Assembly: GCF_000332195.1 (NCBI RefSeq)
Contig: NZ_KB235922.1
Location: forward strand, 2,763,322 to 2,827,321
Source: Pleurocapsa sp. PCC 7319
GTDB taxonomy: Bacteria > Cyanobacteriota > Cyanobacteriia > Cyanobacteriales > Xenococcaceae
Direction of reading: 5' to 3'
Length of the DNA stretch: 64,000 nucleotides
Below the pieces are notes generated by a model that was not told the origin of the DNA, searched no databases, and saw only the letters and a program-made list of their open reading frames with translations. Shown piece after piece: positions 1 to 7,996 of this stretch. A program made the translations under genes and the position numbers. Position 1 is the first letter of the stretch. Each line of letters starts with the position of its first letter.

Positions 1-1568
1 TCCTATTTCTAAGTTATGTAGTGAGCCAATCAGACCATCGATTATGTGCCGTAGAACCATGGGTAGAAAAACATCGGCAAACCTTAGAAATAGCAACAGG
101 ATGGAACATTGGGGGCAAAGATGCCACAGATGACCGACTAGCTGACTTATTAAGTGTCATCGGTTCATCGGAAAATCAAGGGCGAGAGAAAGTAGCAATT
201 CAATTGGGACAAAGCACAATACGAGCTTATGAATTACCAACGGACAAAGCCAGAAGCGATACCACAAGTTTTAGTGTCTATCATCAGCCCACAAAAGAAA
301 CAGAAGGAACTAACTTGCTGAATTTTGGTTATAGTAAAGACCGCCGCCCTGATTTGGTTCAATATCGTCAAATGTTAGCTACTCTCGACCCCATGGGAAT
401 GCCTCTATTGGGAGCTACATTATCAGGAAATGGAACAGATGAATCTCATTATCTACCAACATGGCAACAATTGGTGGAGATTATTGGTCACAAAGATTTC
501 TTGTTTCTCGCCGATTCTAAAGGCTCTACTTGGAATAATCGGGGGAAAATTAATCAACAAGGAGGAATTTACTGTTTTCCGCTAGCGATGCATCAGCCTC
601 GTCCCAAACTGTTATCGCAATGGGTGGCTAATCCACCAACAGCAGTGCAAGAAATTTGTCTCAACTCCGAAGCCGAGTCAGAATCTCCCATTGGTAAGGG
701 TTTTGAAGTTCCGTTGGGCAGTCTCTGGTATGAAAAAGAACATCAAAAGTGGCATCGTTGGTCAGAACGATGGTTAGTGGTTTGTTCTTATGCTTTACAA
801 CAGCGTCAACTTAAAAGCTTGTCAGCTCGTCTGAGTAAAGCGGAACTTGCCCTAGAAAAACTCGCTAAAAAACCACCACAAGATGAGGTAGCTCTACAAA
901 CCAAAGTGGAGACTATTCTGAAACGTTATCGAGTTACGGGGCAGATCTTAACTGCGATTGAGAAGAAAATTGGCTATCAAAAAGTTTATCAAGGTGCTGG
1001 TCGAGGAAGTAAGAATCGTCCCTCTCGTCGTGTTCGTCAAACTACTCTTTCCTTGACTTATCAACGTTGTGAGACCGCTATCACCCATCAACAATCCATC
1101 GCTGGTTGGAGATTGTATGTAACTAATGCTAATTCACAGCGTCTTTCTCTTGAGCAAGCTGTTAACTCTTATCGGGAGCAATGGCAACCTGAAAGAGGTT
1201 TTCATCGTTTTAAACGAGGTCGTCTTCCCGCTTTACCCATCTATTTTCAAGATGAAGAACGGATTCGAGGGCTGATGTTTTTACTAACGATCGCCCTGAC
1301 TCTGTTTACCTTGATGGAATTTGTGGTTCGTCGCCAACTAGCGGTGACAAAGCAATCACTTCCTGGACTTTATTCAGGCAATCCCAAGCGCACTACTTTT
1401 CGTCCCACTGCTGAACAATTGCTAGCTGCTTTTGGCGATCTAACTTTGTATCTTTATCCTGATGGCTCTACTGAAATTAGTTCTCTTAATTCTCTTCAAA
1501 GACAGATTTTAAATCTGATGAAGATTCCTGAATCGATTTACATTCTTCCCCAGCTAGTTCCTGATTGA
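1..1568 (+). CDS. IS1634-family transposase, 5' end outside the window
   Basis: DDE transposase that would cut and join the ends of its own insertion sequence. The frame is open from base 3, upstream of the first GTG at 21, so the N-terminal (DUF4277-like) part of this normally longer family probably lies outside the window. Visible family features are the stretch GYSKDRRPDL after a first acidic site (SDTTSF), then LADSKGST with the second Asp, and near the C-terminus the PERGFHRFKRG block with the catalytic Glu, followed by LPIYF and a hydrophobic segment. The stop is TGA at 1566-1568. It lies directly upstream of an aminoglycoside-acetyltransferase-like gene on the same strand. The family call rests on these motifs. 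Whether the copy is intact cannot be judged here. Confidence 0.85.
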   Translation, partial: LFLSYVVSQSDHRLCAVEPWVEKHRQTLEIATGWNIGGKDATDDRLADLLSVIGSSENQGREKVAIQLGQSTIRAYELPTDKARSDTTSFSVYHQPTKETEGTNLLNFGYSKDRRPDLVQYRQMLATLDPMGMPLLGATLSGNGTDESHYLPTWQQLVEIIGHKDFLFLADSKGSTWNNRGKINQQGGIYCFPLAMHQPRPKLLSQWVANPPTAVQEICLNSEAESESPIGKGFEVPLGSLWYEKEHQKWHRWSERWLVVCSYALQQRQLKSLSARLSKAELALEKLAKKPPQDEVALQTKVETILKRYRVTGQILTAIEKKIGYQKVYQGAGRGSKNRPSRRVRQTTLSLTYQRCETAITHQQSIAGWRLYVTNANSQRLSLEQAVNSYREQWQPERGFHRFKRGRLPALPIYFQDEERIRGLMFLLTIALTLFTLMEFVVRRQLAVTKQSLPGLYSGNPKRTTFRPTAEQLLAAFGDLTLYLYPDGSTEISSLNSLQRQILNLMKIPESIYILPQLVPD

Positions 1569-1738
1569 CTCCAATCCAGCAAATAATTGCTGTGACTTGA
1601 TTCTATCCTCTTTATTTGATTCAATGCATTTTATTTAAGCGAACCGTGAGTTACGACTCACTAAATAAAAATAATGCTTCAGACGAATAACATCGCTTAC
1701 TTGTTCAAGGAGTTTTTTAGGCGGGTTTCCCACGGAAT

Positions 1739-1858
1739 GATATCCTGAAAAATTCTTGATATTATACTTATTTGGCATGATATCCAGAAATTTTATTGAT
1801 ATAAACGACGAATATACCGAAATTTTATAACATGCTACAAAGGGTGGATATCCAGAAA
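1739..1858. repeat. three copies of a GATATCC-A/T-GAAA motif between IS and acetyltransferase
   Basis: The 350-bp gap after the IS1634 transposase holds no convincing gene. It contains GATATCCTGAAA at 1739, GATATCCAGAAA at 1779 and GATATCCAGAAA at 1847, the first two followed by A+T-rich sequence and another GATAT. They could belong to the right end of the IS or to an upstream control region of the next gene. No function is claimed. Confidence 0.4.
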
Positions 1859-1919
1859 GCTTCCGCATAATAAATAGTTATAGCTCTCATGCTTATTTGC
1901 GCGAAAATTAATACTTAGA

Positions 1920-2714
1920 ATGGATTATCCAAAGCAACCATTGCCATTTACACAGCGATCATTAAAAGATGACTTAACCTCTTGTGGAATCACAGAGGGA
2001 GCGAACCTTATCATTCACTGCTCGCTCAAAAGTATTGGCTATGTAGTGGGTGGCGTGGAGGCGTTACTGTATGCCCTACTTGACGTTATTGGTGACAGCG
2101 GTACGCTCGTTGTCCCTACTCAATCTTGGAAAAATCTTGACCCTTGTACAGGTGTTCATGGTGTCCCAAAGGCATGGTGGGATGTCATTCGAGAAAACTA
2201 TCCTGCGTACAACAGAGATGTAACACCCTCTCTCAATATGGGCGCACTTGCCGAACTGATTCGCACACATCCCAAGGCAAAACGCAGCCAACATCCCGCC
2301 CGTTCCTTTGCTGCTGTAGGTGCCAATGCAGAGGCAATCATTGCTGACCATCTTTTAGAGTCACCTACGGGAGAACAGTCACCTCTTTCAAAACTGTATG
2401 AGCTTGACGGTCAAGTGTTTCTTTTAGGAGTAGGGCATGATAAGAGTACATCACTGCACCTTGCCGAAGATCGTGCTTCCTATGACAACAAAAGTTACAT
2501 CACTGAAAGTAGTGCAATTATGAAAGACGGGCAGCGGCATTGGGTTTCCTACCATATCCTAGAACCTATTTCGGATGATTTTAATGAAGTAGGGATGGCT
2601 TTTGAGGCGCAGAACAAGGTGCGCTTTGGTAAGGTTGGCAATGCTGAGACACGATTGATGTCGCAAAGAGAGCTTGTGGATTTTGCAAGTGTCTGGATGT
2701 CTGCACACCGTTAG
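1920..2714 (+). CDS. aminoglycoside N(3)-acetyltransferase family protein
   Basis: 264 aa, the usual length for the Antibiotic_NAT (AAC(3)/YokD) family, which transfers acetyl from acetyl-CoA to an amino group, classically N3 of 2-deoxystreptamine aminoglycosides. Family signatures are the opening IIHCSLKSIGYVVGG block, the GTLVVPTQSW strand, the SLNMGALAE/THPKAKRSQHPARSFAAVG segment, and LLGVGHDKSTSLHLAE with the His region of the active site. A short C-terminal extension ends WMSAHR. The ATG at 1920 has no strong Shine-Dalgarno site. The gene sits 350 bp downstream of an IS1634 transposase on the same strand. Chromosomal members of this family need not confer resistance, so the native substrate is unknown. 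Confidence 0.88.
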   Translation: MDYPKQPLPFTQRSLKDDLTSCGITEGANLIIHCSLKSIGYVVGGVEALLYALLDVIGDSGTLVVPTQSWKNLDPCTGVHGVPKAWWDVIRENYPAYNRDVTPSLNMGALAELIRTHPKAKRSQHPARSFAAVGANAEAIIADHLLESPTGEQSPLSKLYELDGQVFLLGVGHDKSTSLHLAEDRASYDNKSYITESSAIMKDGQRHWVSYHILEPISDDFNEVGMAFEAQNKVRFGKVGNAETRLMSQRELVDFASVWMSAHR

Positions 2715-2836
2715 TCGCCATAACTACACGCTGCAGAGGATGCTACCTTTTTGTGCACTTTGTTGTAAACTGAGCTATGGTCAAGTTTAAGACTCAAGCA
2801 CCCCTGAGCTCAAGATAGCTTAACTTAAAGATTTGA

Positions 2837-3196
2837 CTAGCTTAGGTTAAATCCTAATTGAATATCAACTGCCTTTTTTATGTCTTTCCAATAAGTCTTT
2901 TCAATTTCACCTACTTTTGTTTTGATTCGAGAGACATCCACTGCTCTAATTTGGCTTAAATGTAATCCTCTTTCTTGATCTAAGCCATTTAAATTGCTAG
3001 GTAGAACATTGACCACAAATGGGTAGTTTTTGGGTGCAAGAAAGGGAACAACAATTGTCAAAGAACTCTGTTTGTTACCAAAGTCGTTTTGCATGATTAG
3101 GCAAGCTCTAGTTTTCTTCGCTTCTGTTCCCCTAGTTGGGTCTAATTCAACCCAATAGATGTCTCCGCGTCGATAGGTTAATTGTCCGCTAGGCAT
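2837..3196 (-). CDS. MazF/PemK-type toxin (endoribonuclease)
   Basis: 119 aa, typical for MazF/PemK-family toxins, which cleave mRNA at short sequences when not bound by their antitoxin. The N-terminal block YRRGDIYWVELDPTRGTEA followed by KTRACLIMQND is the family hallmark; the basic Arg before ACLIM and the Thr/Ser further on match the active-site area. The later VLPSNLNGLDQERGL and LSQIRAVD segments are also typical. It is the second gene of a pair: its ATG overlaps the end of the antitoxin gene by 8 bp, so translation is probably coupled and the pair co-transcribed from upstream of 3413. Functional state is not visible, but no frame defect is seen. Confidence 0.9.
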   Translation of the reverse strand: MPSGQLTYRRGDIYWVELDPTRGTEAKKTRACLIMQNDFGNKQSSLTIVVPFLAPKNYPFVVNVLPSNLNGLDQERGLHLSQIRAVDVSRIKTKVGEIEKTYWKDIKKAVDIQLGFNLS

Positions 3197-3413
3197 TTAA
3201 CCCATCTCCTACTACACAATCCCAAGCGGCAATTTCTTGCTGAAATTCAGGGTCATTTTCCTGATCTATATAAGCTTTTTCTAACTCAGCCTCAAATTCT
3301 TTTTGTTTTAACTGTGAGAGTAATTCACTAATAAACTTGCTACGGTTGTTAGTTCTCTGATCAATAAACTCAATTAGACTCTCATCTAAACTTATAGTTA
3401 TCTTAGCAGCCAT
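3189..3413 (-). CDS. antitoxin of the MazF/PemK-type pair (ribbon-helix-helix-like)
   Basis: 74 aa. The N-terminus KITISLDESLIEFIDQRT is a short beta strand plus helices as in ribbon-helix-helix antitoxins, which dimerise to bind their own operator. The acidic C-terminal half (LEKAYIDQENDPEFQQEI) is the usual toxin-neutralising tail. It overlaps the toxin start by 8 bp and lies first in the operon, so autoregulation through the A+T-rich region upstream of 3413 is expected from the family. The product is inferred from fold-like pattern plus position; the sequence alone is too short for a precise family name. Confidence 0.85.
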   Translation of the reverse strand: MAAKITISLDESLIEFIDQRTNNRSKFISELLSQLKQKEFEAELEKAYIDQENDPEFQQEIAAWDCVVGDGLNA

Positions 3414-3668
3414 GATTTAAGAAATATTAGTATGATTCTTTTATCATACTTTGTTCGTAGATATGCCAATAATAGGGTGCATATTCTTATTCCTAACTCA
3501 AAGTCATATTTATCTTAGATAACGTTTTTGTGAAAGAGAAGAAAATCTTTGATCTAAAAGAATATAGAATTTTACAAACAACAACCAAGCAAATTAATCT
3601 ATAGTTTTACTGTTTCTTGGCTATGGGATTGATAGCATTCTTACAGCAAAAGAGTAATAGGAGTTGCG

Positions 3669-5156
3669 ATGGCTATGTCTCAGGTAAACGGTGTGATGAT
3701 GCAATATTTCCATTGGTATATTCCTCCTGATGGAACTTTGTGGACAGAAGTAACTACTATAGCCAAAGACCTAGCTAAAGTAGGTATAACTGCGTTGTGG
3801 CTACCTCCAGCCTATAAAGGCAGTGGCGGAGGCTATGATGTTGGTTATGGTGTGTATGACTTATTTGATTTAGGAGAGTTTGAACAAAAAGGTTCAACTC
3901 GAACGAAATACGGTACTAAGCAAGAATATTTACAAGCAATCAAAGCAACACAGAAAGCTGGACTACAAGTTTATGCTGATGTGGTTTTAAATCATCGTAA
4001 TGGTGGAGATGAAATGGAAAAGGTTCAAGCTGTACCTGTAGCCTGGGATAATCGCAATCATGAACTTGGCGGCTATCGAGAAATAGAAGTTTACACCAAA
4101 TACACTTTTCCTGGTCGTGGAGATAAGTATTCTAGCTTTAAATGGAATGCGAAGCATTTTGATTCTATTAATCACAATGCCTACGACTGGAATGACCATA
4201 ACATATACCGTATTCATGATAAAAACTTTGAAACTGATGTTGACCCTAGACACGGTAATTATGACTTTTTAATGGCTTGTGACCTTGACATGCGCAGCCA
4301 AGAAGTTCGTGATGAGTTAAGGGATTGGGCTAAATGGTATTTCGAGACTACGGGAATAGATGGTATTCGCATTGATGCTGTTAAGCATATTAGCTTTCTC
4401 TTTTTTAATGGCTGGTTAGATTATGTGCGAGAACTCCCTACTACTGATCGGAATATGTTTGCTGTGGGTGAATATTGGTCAGATGATATCGAGGCCTTAC
4501 ACCGTTATATTACGAATACTGAAGGTAGAATGTCTTTGTTTGATGTGCCACTGCACTATAACTTTCATCGTGCTAGCAAAAGTGGCGAACACTATGATTT
4601 AAGGCAAATCTTTGACAATACTTTAGTACAGCAGCAGCCTAGCTTAGCAGTAACTTTTGTCGAGAACCATGATTCTCAACCGTTGCAAGCTCTAGAATCT
4701 CCTGTAGAGCCTTGGTTCAAACCTTTAGCTTATGCCTTGATTTTATTGAGACGAGCAGGCTATCCTTGTATCTTTTACGGAGATTATTTTGGCGCACAAT
4801 ATAAAGATAAAGGCAGAGATGGTCAAGAATATGAAATTTGGCTCAATGATCATCATTGGATCATAGATAAATTACTTTATGTTCGCAAAAATTATGCTTA
4901 TGGCGAGCAGTACGATTATTTTGATGACGCCAATCTCATTGGCTGGACTAGATTAGGAGATGCGGAACATCCTCAGGCGATCGCTGTAGTTCTCAGTAAT
5001 GGCTGGGGAGGCAGTAAATGGATGGAAGTAGGTAAACCCAATACTACTTTCTACGACATCACTGAACATATACCCGATCAAGTGACTACCAATGAATATG
5101 GATGGGGAGAGTTTAGCTGTAAAGGTGGCTCGATGTCTATTTGGGTTTCTAAATAA
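3669..5156 (+). CDS. cytoplasmic alpha-amylase (GH13)
   Basis: 495 aa, no signal peptide, matching the intracellular GH13 alpha-amylases that hydrolyse alpha-1,4-glucans such as glycogen-derived maltodextrin. The four GH13 regions are in order: DVVLNH (region I), GIRIDAVKH with the nucleophile Asp at about residue 236 (region II), VGEYW with the acid/base Glu at about 268 (region III) and FVENHDSQ with the third catalytic Asp at about 335 (region IV). The DVGYGVYDLFDLGEF loop is also typical. A C-terminal beta domain ends in SIWVSK. ATG 3669 was taken, after GGAGTT at 3660-3665. It is followed after 20 bp by rsmE on the same strand. With glgB at 20.5 kb it points to an active glycogen metabolism. 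Confidence 0.93.
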   Translation: MAMSQVNGVMMQYFHWYIPPDGTLWTEVTTIAKDLAKVGITALWLPPAYKGSGGGYDVGYGVYDLFDLGEFEQKGSTRTKYGTKQEYLQAIKATQKAGLQVYADVVLNHRNGGDEMEKVQAVPVAWDNRNHELGGYREIEVYTKYTFPGRGDKYSSFKWNAKHFDSINHNAYDWNDHNIYRIHDKNFETDVDPRHGNYDFLMACDLDMRSQEVRDELRDWAKWYFETTGIDGIRIDAVKHISFLFFNGWLDYVRELPTTDRNMFAVGEYWSDDIEALHRYITNTEGRMSLFDVPLHYNFHRASKSGEHYDLRQIFDNTLVQQQPSLAVTFVENHDSQPLQALESPVEPWFKPLAYALILLRRAGYPCIFYGDYFGAQYKDKGRDGQEYEIWLNDHHWIIDKLLYVRKNYAYGEQYDYFDDANLIGWTRLGDAEHPQAIAVVLSNGWGGSKWMEVGKPNTTFYDITEHIPDQVTTNEYGWGEFSCKGGSMSIWVSK

Positions 5157-5176
5157 TGGACAATTAATATAATCAA

Positions 5177-5899
5177 TTGACTTACCGTTTAGTTATTGCA
5201 CCAGAACAAATACAGAAGCAGCAGATTATTCTGGATGCTCAACAACGGCACTATTTATTGCGGGTATTGCGGTTGGTTAATGGCGATCGCTTTATCGCGA
5301 TGGATGGTGTTGGTAATTCCTGGATGGCTGAAATTGTTGAGCAGTCAGCACAGATTATTGAATCAGTAGATGTAGGGACAGAATTGCCTGTAGTTCTTAC
5401 CCTGATTACCGCTTTACCTAAGGGAAGTGGTTATGAGCAAATAGTGCGCTGTTGTACGGAGCTAGGAGTTAGTAATTTTGTTCCTGTAATTAGCGATCGC
5501 ACAATCATCAAACCTAGTTCTAATAAAGTTCAACGCTGGCGGAAGATTGCTACCGAAGCAGCCGAACAGTCGGAAAGACAGATTGTACCGATAATTTCTG
5601 AGCCACAAAAGTTTACCTTGGCTATTGGTAATTCAAAATCTACTCAAGATAAATATATCTGCGTCGCACGAGGAAATATTCCGACTCTCTGGAATTGCTT
5701 AAAGACCAAAGAACATCAAGAAATAGTCATTGCCACAGGATGCGAAGGGGGGTGGACAGAAACAGAAGTTGCAGCGGCGATCGCTTTTGGTTATCAACCT
5801 GTTTCTCTAGGAAATCGTATCCTCCGTGCCGTCACTGCACCAATAGTCGCGAGTTCCTTAGTTACAGCAATCTTGGAATCACCTAGGGAAAAGACTTGA
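5177..5899 (+). CDS. rsmE: 16S rRNA (uracil(1498)-N(3))-methyltransferase
   Basis: 240 aa SPOUT-fold methyltransferase that uses SAM to methylate U1498 of 16S rRNA in the assembled 30S subunit. The N-terminal PUA-like part has QQRHYLLRVLRL; the central LITALPKGSGYEQIVRCCTE and the C-terminal knot with ATGCEGGWTETE and LGNRILRAVTA are the family signatures. The only possible start is TTG 5177, because an in-frame stop TAA lies at 5165-5167; the product then begins MTYRLVIAPEQ. It lies 20 bp behind the amylase and is probably co-transcribed. Two HIP1-type sites fall within the gene. Confidence 0.92.
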   Translation: MTYRLVIAPEQIQKQQIILDAQQRHYLLRVLRLVNGDRFIAMDGVGNSWMAEIVEQSAQIIESVDVGTELPVVLTLITALPKGSGYEQIVRCCTELGVSNFVPVISDRTIIKPSSNKVQRWRKIATEAAEQSERQIVPIISEPQKFTLAIGNSKSTQDKYICVARGNIPTLWNCLKTKEHQEIVIATGCEGGWTETEVAAAIAFGYQPVSLGNRILRAVTAPIVASSLVTAILESPREKT

Positions 5900-5939
5900 A
5901 AGCTTAGCGAAAAAAATAATTGTTTGATTTTTTTGCTTG

Positions 5940-6410
5940 TTGTCTATCAATCAAGTATTACTCATTACTTATTACCTTAAAAAGCTTTAAGCTCTAAGCC
6001 TTAAGCTTTAAGCTCTAAAGTTTACGCTTGGTAAACGGCTAACAGTGAGACAGTTCGTTGGCGGTGAAGCAGGGCGTTGGCGGGGTTCCCCCGCTTGAAG
6101 CCACTGCTGAACCCTTTAGGGGGTACGATGCGGCCATACGCCTGGCCTTTGTCCCGCTTGAAGGAACTGTCGCCCTAAAGGATACCGCTTCGCATAAGGG
6201 CGGGGGTTTCCCCCATGAACAACTTCATCAAGAAGAAACTGTCGTTGGCGGAGCCTTCTCGAAGAGTACCCGAAGGGCTTATAGCTATCGGGTTTAATGC
6301 CCCCAGCAAACGAAGTTTGGTGGTCTACAATTAGGAGAGGTTAAAGCCTCTTCTAATTGGCTATAAGCTTACAGCTTACAGCTTATAGCTGCGGCTCTGC
6401 CGCTTTACTT
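5940..6410. repeat. dense cluster of short palindromic repeats (no gene)
   Basis: About 470 bp of low-complexity and palindromic sequence between rsmE and the Rieske gene. It begins with alternating AAGCTTTAAGCTCTAAG units (about 5980-6018). It continues with GTTGGCG/GAAGC modules around 6050-6270, including GCCCTAAAGG...GCTTCGC at 6172-6193. Two hairpins follow: CAAACGAAGTTTG at about 6308-6320 and CAATTAGGAGAGG paired with CCTCTTCTAATTG at about 6329-6360. AGCTTACAGCTTATAGCT-type repeats come last. A 79-codon open frame runs through it (6058-6297) but is made entirely of these repeats. AGTGAGACAGTT-CGTTGG recurs at about 59956. Confidence 0.75.
6172..6193 (+). repeat. small dispersed repeat, GCCC...GCTTCGC family
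   Basis: GCCCTAAAGGATACC then GCTTCGC. It closely matches the 23-bp insertion at 37407-37429 inside an IS630 transposase and is related to those at 37716-37742 and 42456-42482. Here it is part of the intergenic repeat cluster. Confidence 0.6.
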
Positions 6411-6464
6411 ATTACTTACGAGCAATCAAATAAACTTGTCCTAACACAACTTTGTACGGCTATA
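6411..6464 (+). repeat. 54-bp repeat, copy 1
   Basis: Begins ATTACTTACGAGCAATC and ends TTTGTACGGCTATA. A second copy lies at 46939-46992 with two differences. It carries TGTCCTAA, which in the second copy pairs with an upstream TTAGGACA. The repeat overlaps the TTG at 6452 that would be an alternative start of the Rieske gene, which argues against that start. Confidence 0.7.
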
Positions 6465-6472
6465 AAAGAAAC

Positions 6473-7426
6473 ATGCATCCTGTTTTACCCGGAGCTCCTT
6501 GGTTAATTGCTCACAAGTCAATGTTGAGCGTGAATCGACCCCACAAAATTACGCTAAATGGGCGAGACTACGTCTTATGGAAGAACTCAAAAGGAGAAGT
6601 TTTTGCCCTTGATAACACTTGTCCCCATATGCAAGCACCTCTCTCAGAAGGTTGGGTGTGTGCAGAGCGCAATACGATAACTTGTCCCTTTCATGCACTA
6701 GAATTCGACGGAGAAGGAAGACTTTACCGAGATAGGAAGCCTTCTGCTGAAGCTCTAGCTCATTCTTTAGAACTCAACTTGGTGGGGGATTGTGTTTGGA
6801 CTTATGGTGGATGTGAGTCTAGATTACCCATTCCTGACGTGATTGAGAGAAGATCTCAGGGATTTCGTTTTGTGGGAATGACTGGACACCAAAGCGTTTG
6901 GGGAGATTTTTTGAGTAACCTTTTAATTAGTTATGACTACAATCACTTTAAAGGAACTCATCGCGAGTTATTTAAGATTCAAGCCATTGAGATTCACAAT
7001 TATGAAGCAAATGATTACAAAATCAAGCTAGACCAAAAAATTATTAGACAAAGAAATTCATCTCAAGAGCTATTAATCAATCCGCTTTTGGGAATCTTCC
7101 CCCAGATTTACTTAAATCGGTTTGAATATTCTTTTCCCTCGTTAGTTACCTTAATAGGGGAATTTCCCGTCGGTAAAGTTTTGCAGGTTCTTGTTATCTA
7201 TCCAGAAACCGAAAATCGAACCAAAACCTTTACCTTAGTATATGCTCAGTCGAATCCTATATTGCTCGCTGTGTTGAAGAAGTTTCTGTTGCGCTCAGTA
7301 GCCGAGCTAGTTAGGCAGGATATCGTTGCGGTAGAGAATCTATATCCGAGACAACCACCTAAAATCAAATTGCCTGATGAAGAGATTATGTTTTATGCTG
7401 AGAAGCTCTACCGAAATTGGAGATGA
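6473..7426 (+). CDS. Rieske [2Fe-2S] non-haem iron oxygenase-like protein
   Basis: 317 aa from ATG 6473 (MHPVLPGAPW). The longer frame from TTG 6452 starts inside a dispersed repeat and is rejected. The N-terminal Rieske domain has CPHMQAPL and, further on, CPFHALEF, the two Cys-X-His/Cys-X2-His ligand pairs of a Rieske cluster. The following domain has DYNHFKGTHRELF, resembling the His-X4-His part of the mononuclear iron site of ring-hydroxylating oxygenases. Such enzymes use electrons passed through the Rieske cluster to activate O2 at the iron. The substrate is not predictable; cyanobacterial relatives act on chlorophyll catabolites or carotenoids, but nothing here picks one. No ferredoxin or reductase partner lies nearby. 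Confidence 0.8.
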   Translation: MHPVLPGAPWLIAHKSMLSVNRPHKITLNGRDYVLWKNSKGEVFALDNTCPHMQAPLSEGWVCAERNTITCPFHALEFDGEGRLYRDRKPSAEALAHSLELNLVGDCVWTYGGCESRLPIPDVIERRSQGFRFVGMTGHQSVWGDFLSNLLISYDYNHFKGTHRELFKIQAIEIHNYEANDYKIKLDQKIIRQRNSSQELLINPLLGIFPQIYLNRFEYSFPSLVTLIGEFPVGKVLQVLVIYPETENRTKTFTLVYAQSNPILLAVLKKFLLRSVAELVRQDIVAVENLYPRQPPKIKLPDEEIMFYAEKLYRNWR

Positions 7427-7545
7427 TCAAACTAGATGTGCCATTTCTGCGAGATCGTGGGAACAAACCTGCTTTAACTTATCTAGGATGCTTATAAAAT
7501 GCGATCGCCGAAGGTCCTTAACTAAGGAAAAAAACTTTCTGACTC

Positions 7546-7719
7546 AACCCTGTTGAACACCTTTGGGAAGCTATTCGCGAAAACTATTTCTACAACGAAG
7601 TATTTGATTCCCTGGAGAAAGTCATCGATACCCTCTGTGAAGGTCTCAACTTTTTCAATTCCGTTCCTGAACAGCTTAAATCCATGACTTACTTTCCCCA
7701 TCTGAGAATTACGTTTTAG
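7546..7719 (+). pseudogene. C-terminal remnant of an IS630-family transposase
   Basis: 57 codons in one frame ending at TAG 7717-7719, reading NPVEHLWEAIRENYF and ending in FPHLRITF. NPVEHLWE is the region of the last catalytic Glu in IS630/Tc1-like transposases. A stop lies just upstream in frame (7540-7542) and no N-terminal part is present, so this is a scrap. It lies between the Rieske gene and a MITE, marking a favoured insertion region. Confidence 0.8.
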
Positions 7720-7838
7720 AATGCAAATTGGTATAAGTCCTGTTTATAGACAACACTTTAAATTTAGGGCAAGTTATAAAGCACTTAGGCTTTGTGACTT
7801 AAAACCAATTAATCATAAGGAAATTAATTAGAATGACT

Positions 7839-7965
7839 GGCGTTGCTGAATCGAAGTGTGATTTTATGATTTTCGCTTCTTGAGCAAATCAATCAAAATG
7901 CTAATAGCAGATTACTTTTCGGTTTCACATTGTGCCCTTGTAGTATACTTCAAATCAGCAACGCC
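7839..7965. mobile_element. 127-bp MITE with 8-bp target duplication
   Basis: The element starts GGCGTTGCTGAATCGAAGT and ends with the inverted form ACTTCAAATCAGCAACGCC. It contains no gene. The 8 bases GAATGACT occur immediately before it (7831-7838) and immediately after it (7966-7973): an exact target site duplication. It is therefore a non-autonomous element moved by a transposase encoded elsewhere. An 8-bp duplication excludes IS630 (TA) as the mover. Family assignment needs a search with the terminal repeats. Confidence 0.85.
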
Positions 7966-7996
7966 GAATGACTATATTCACAAGTATCCCTAAGAG

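Noticed and set aside
1635-1868. 77-codon minus-strand frame after the IS1634 transposase
   Set aside because: Low-complexity, runs through the repeated GATATCC motif, and has no ribosome binding site or family pattern.
6058-6297. 79-codon open frame
   Set aside because: It consists of dispersed palindromic repeats (GTTGGCG, GAAGC, GCCCTAAAGG units) and has no protein-like pattern.
7721-7831. 36-codon frame (MQIGISPVYRQHF) before the MITE
   Set aside because: Too short, no ribosome binding site and lies in an IS630 end/MITE junction; likely chance.
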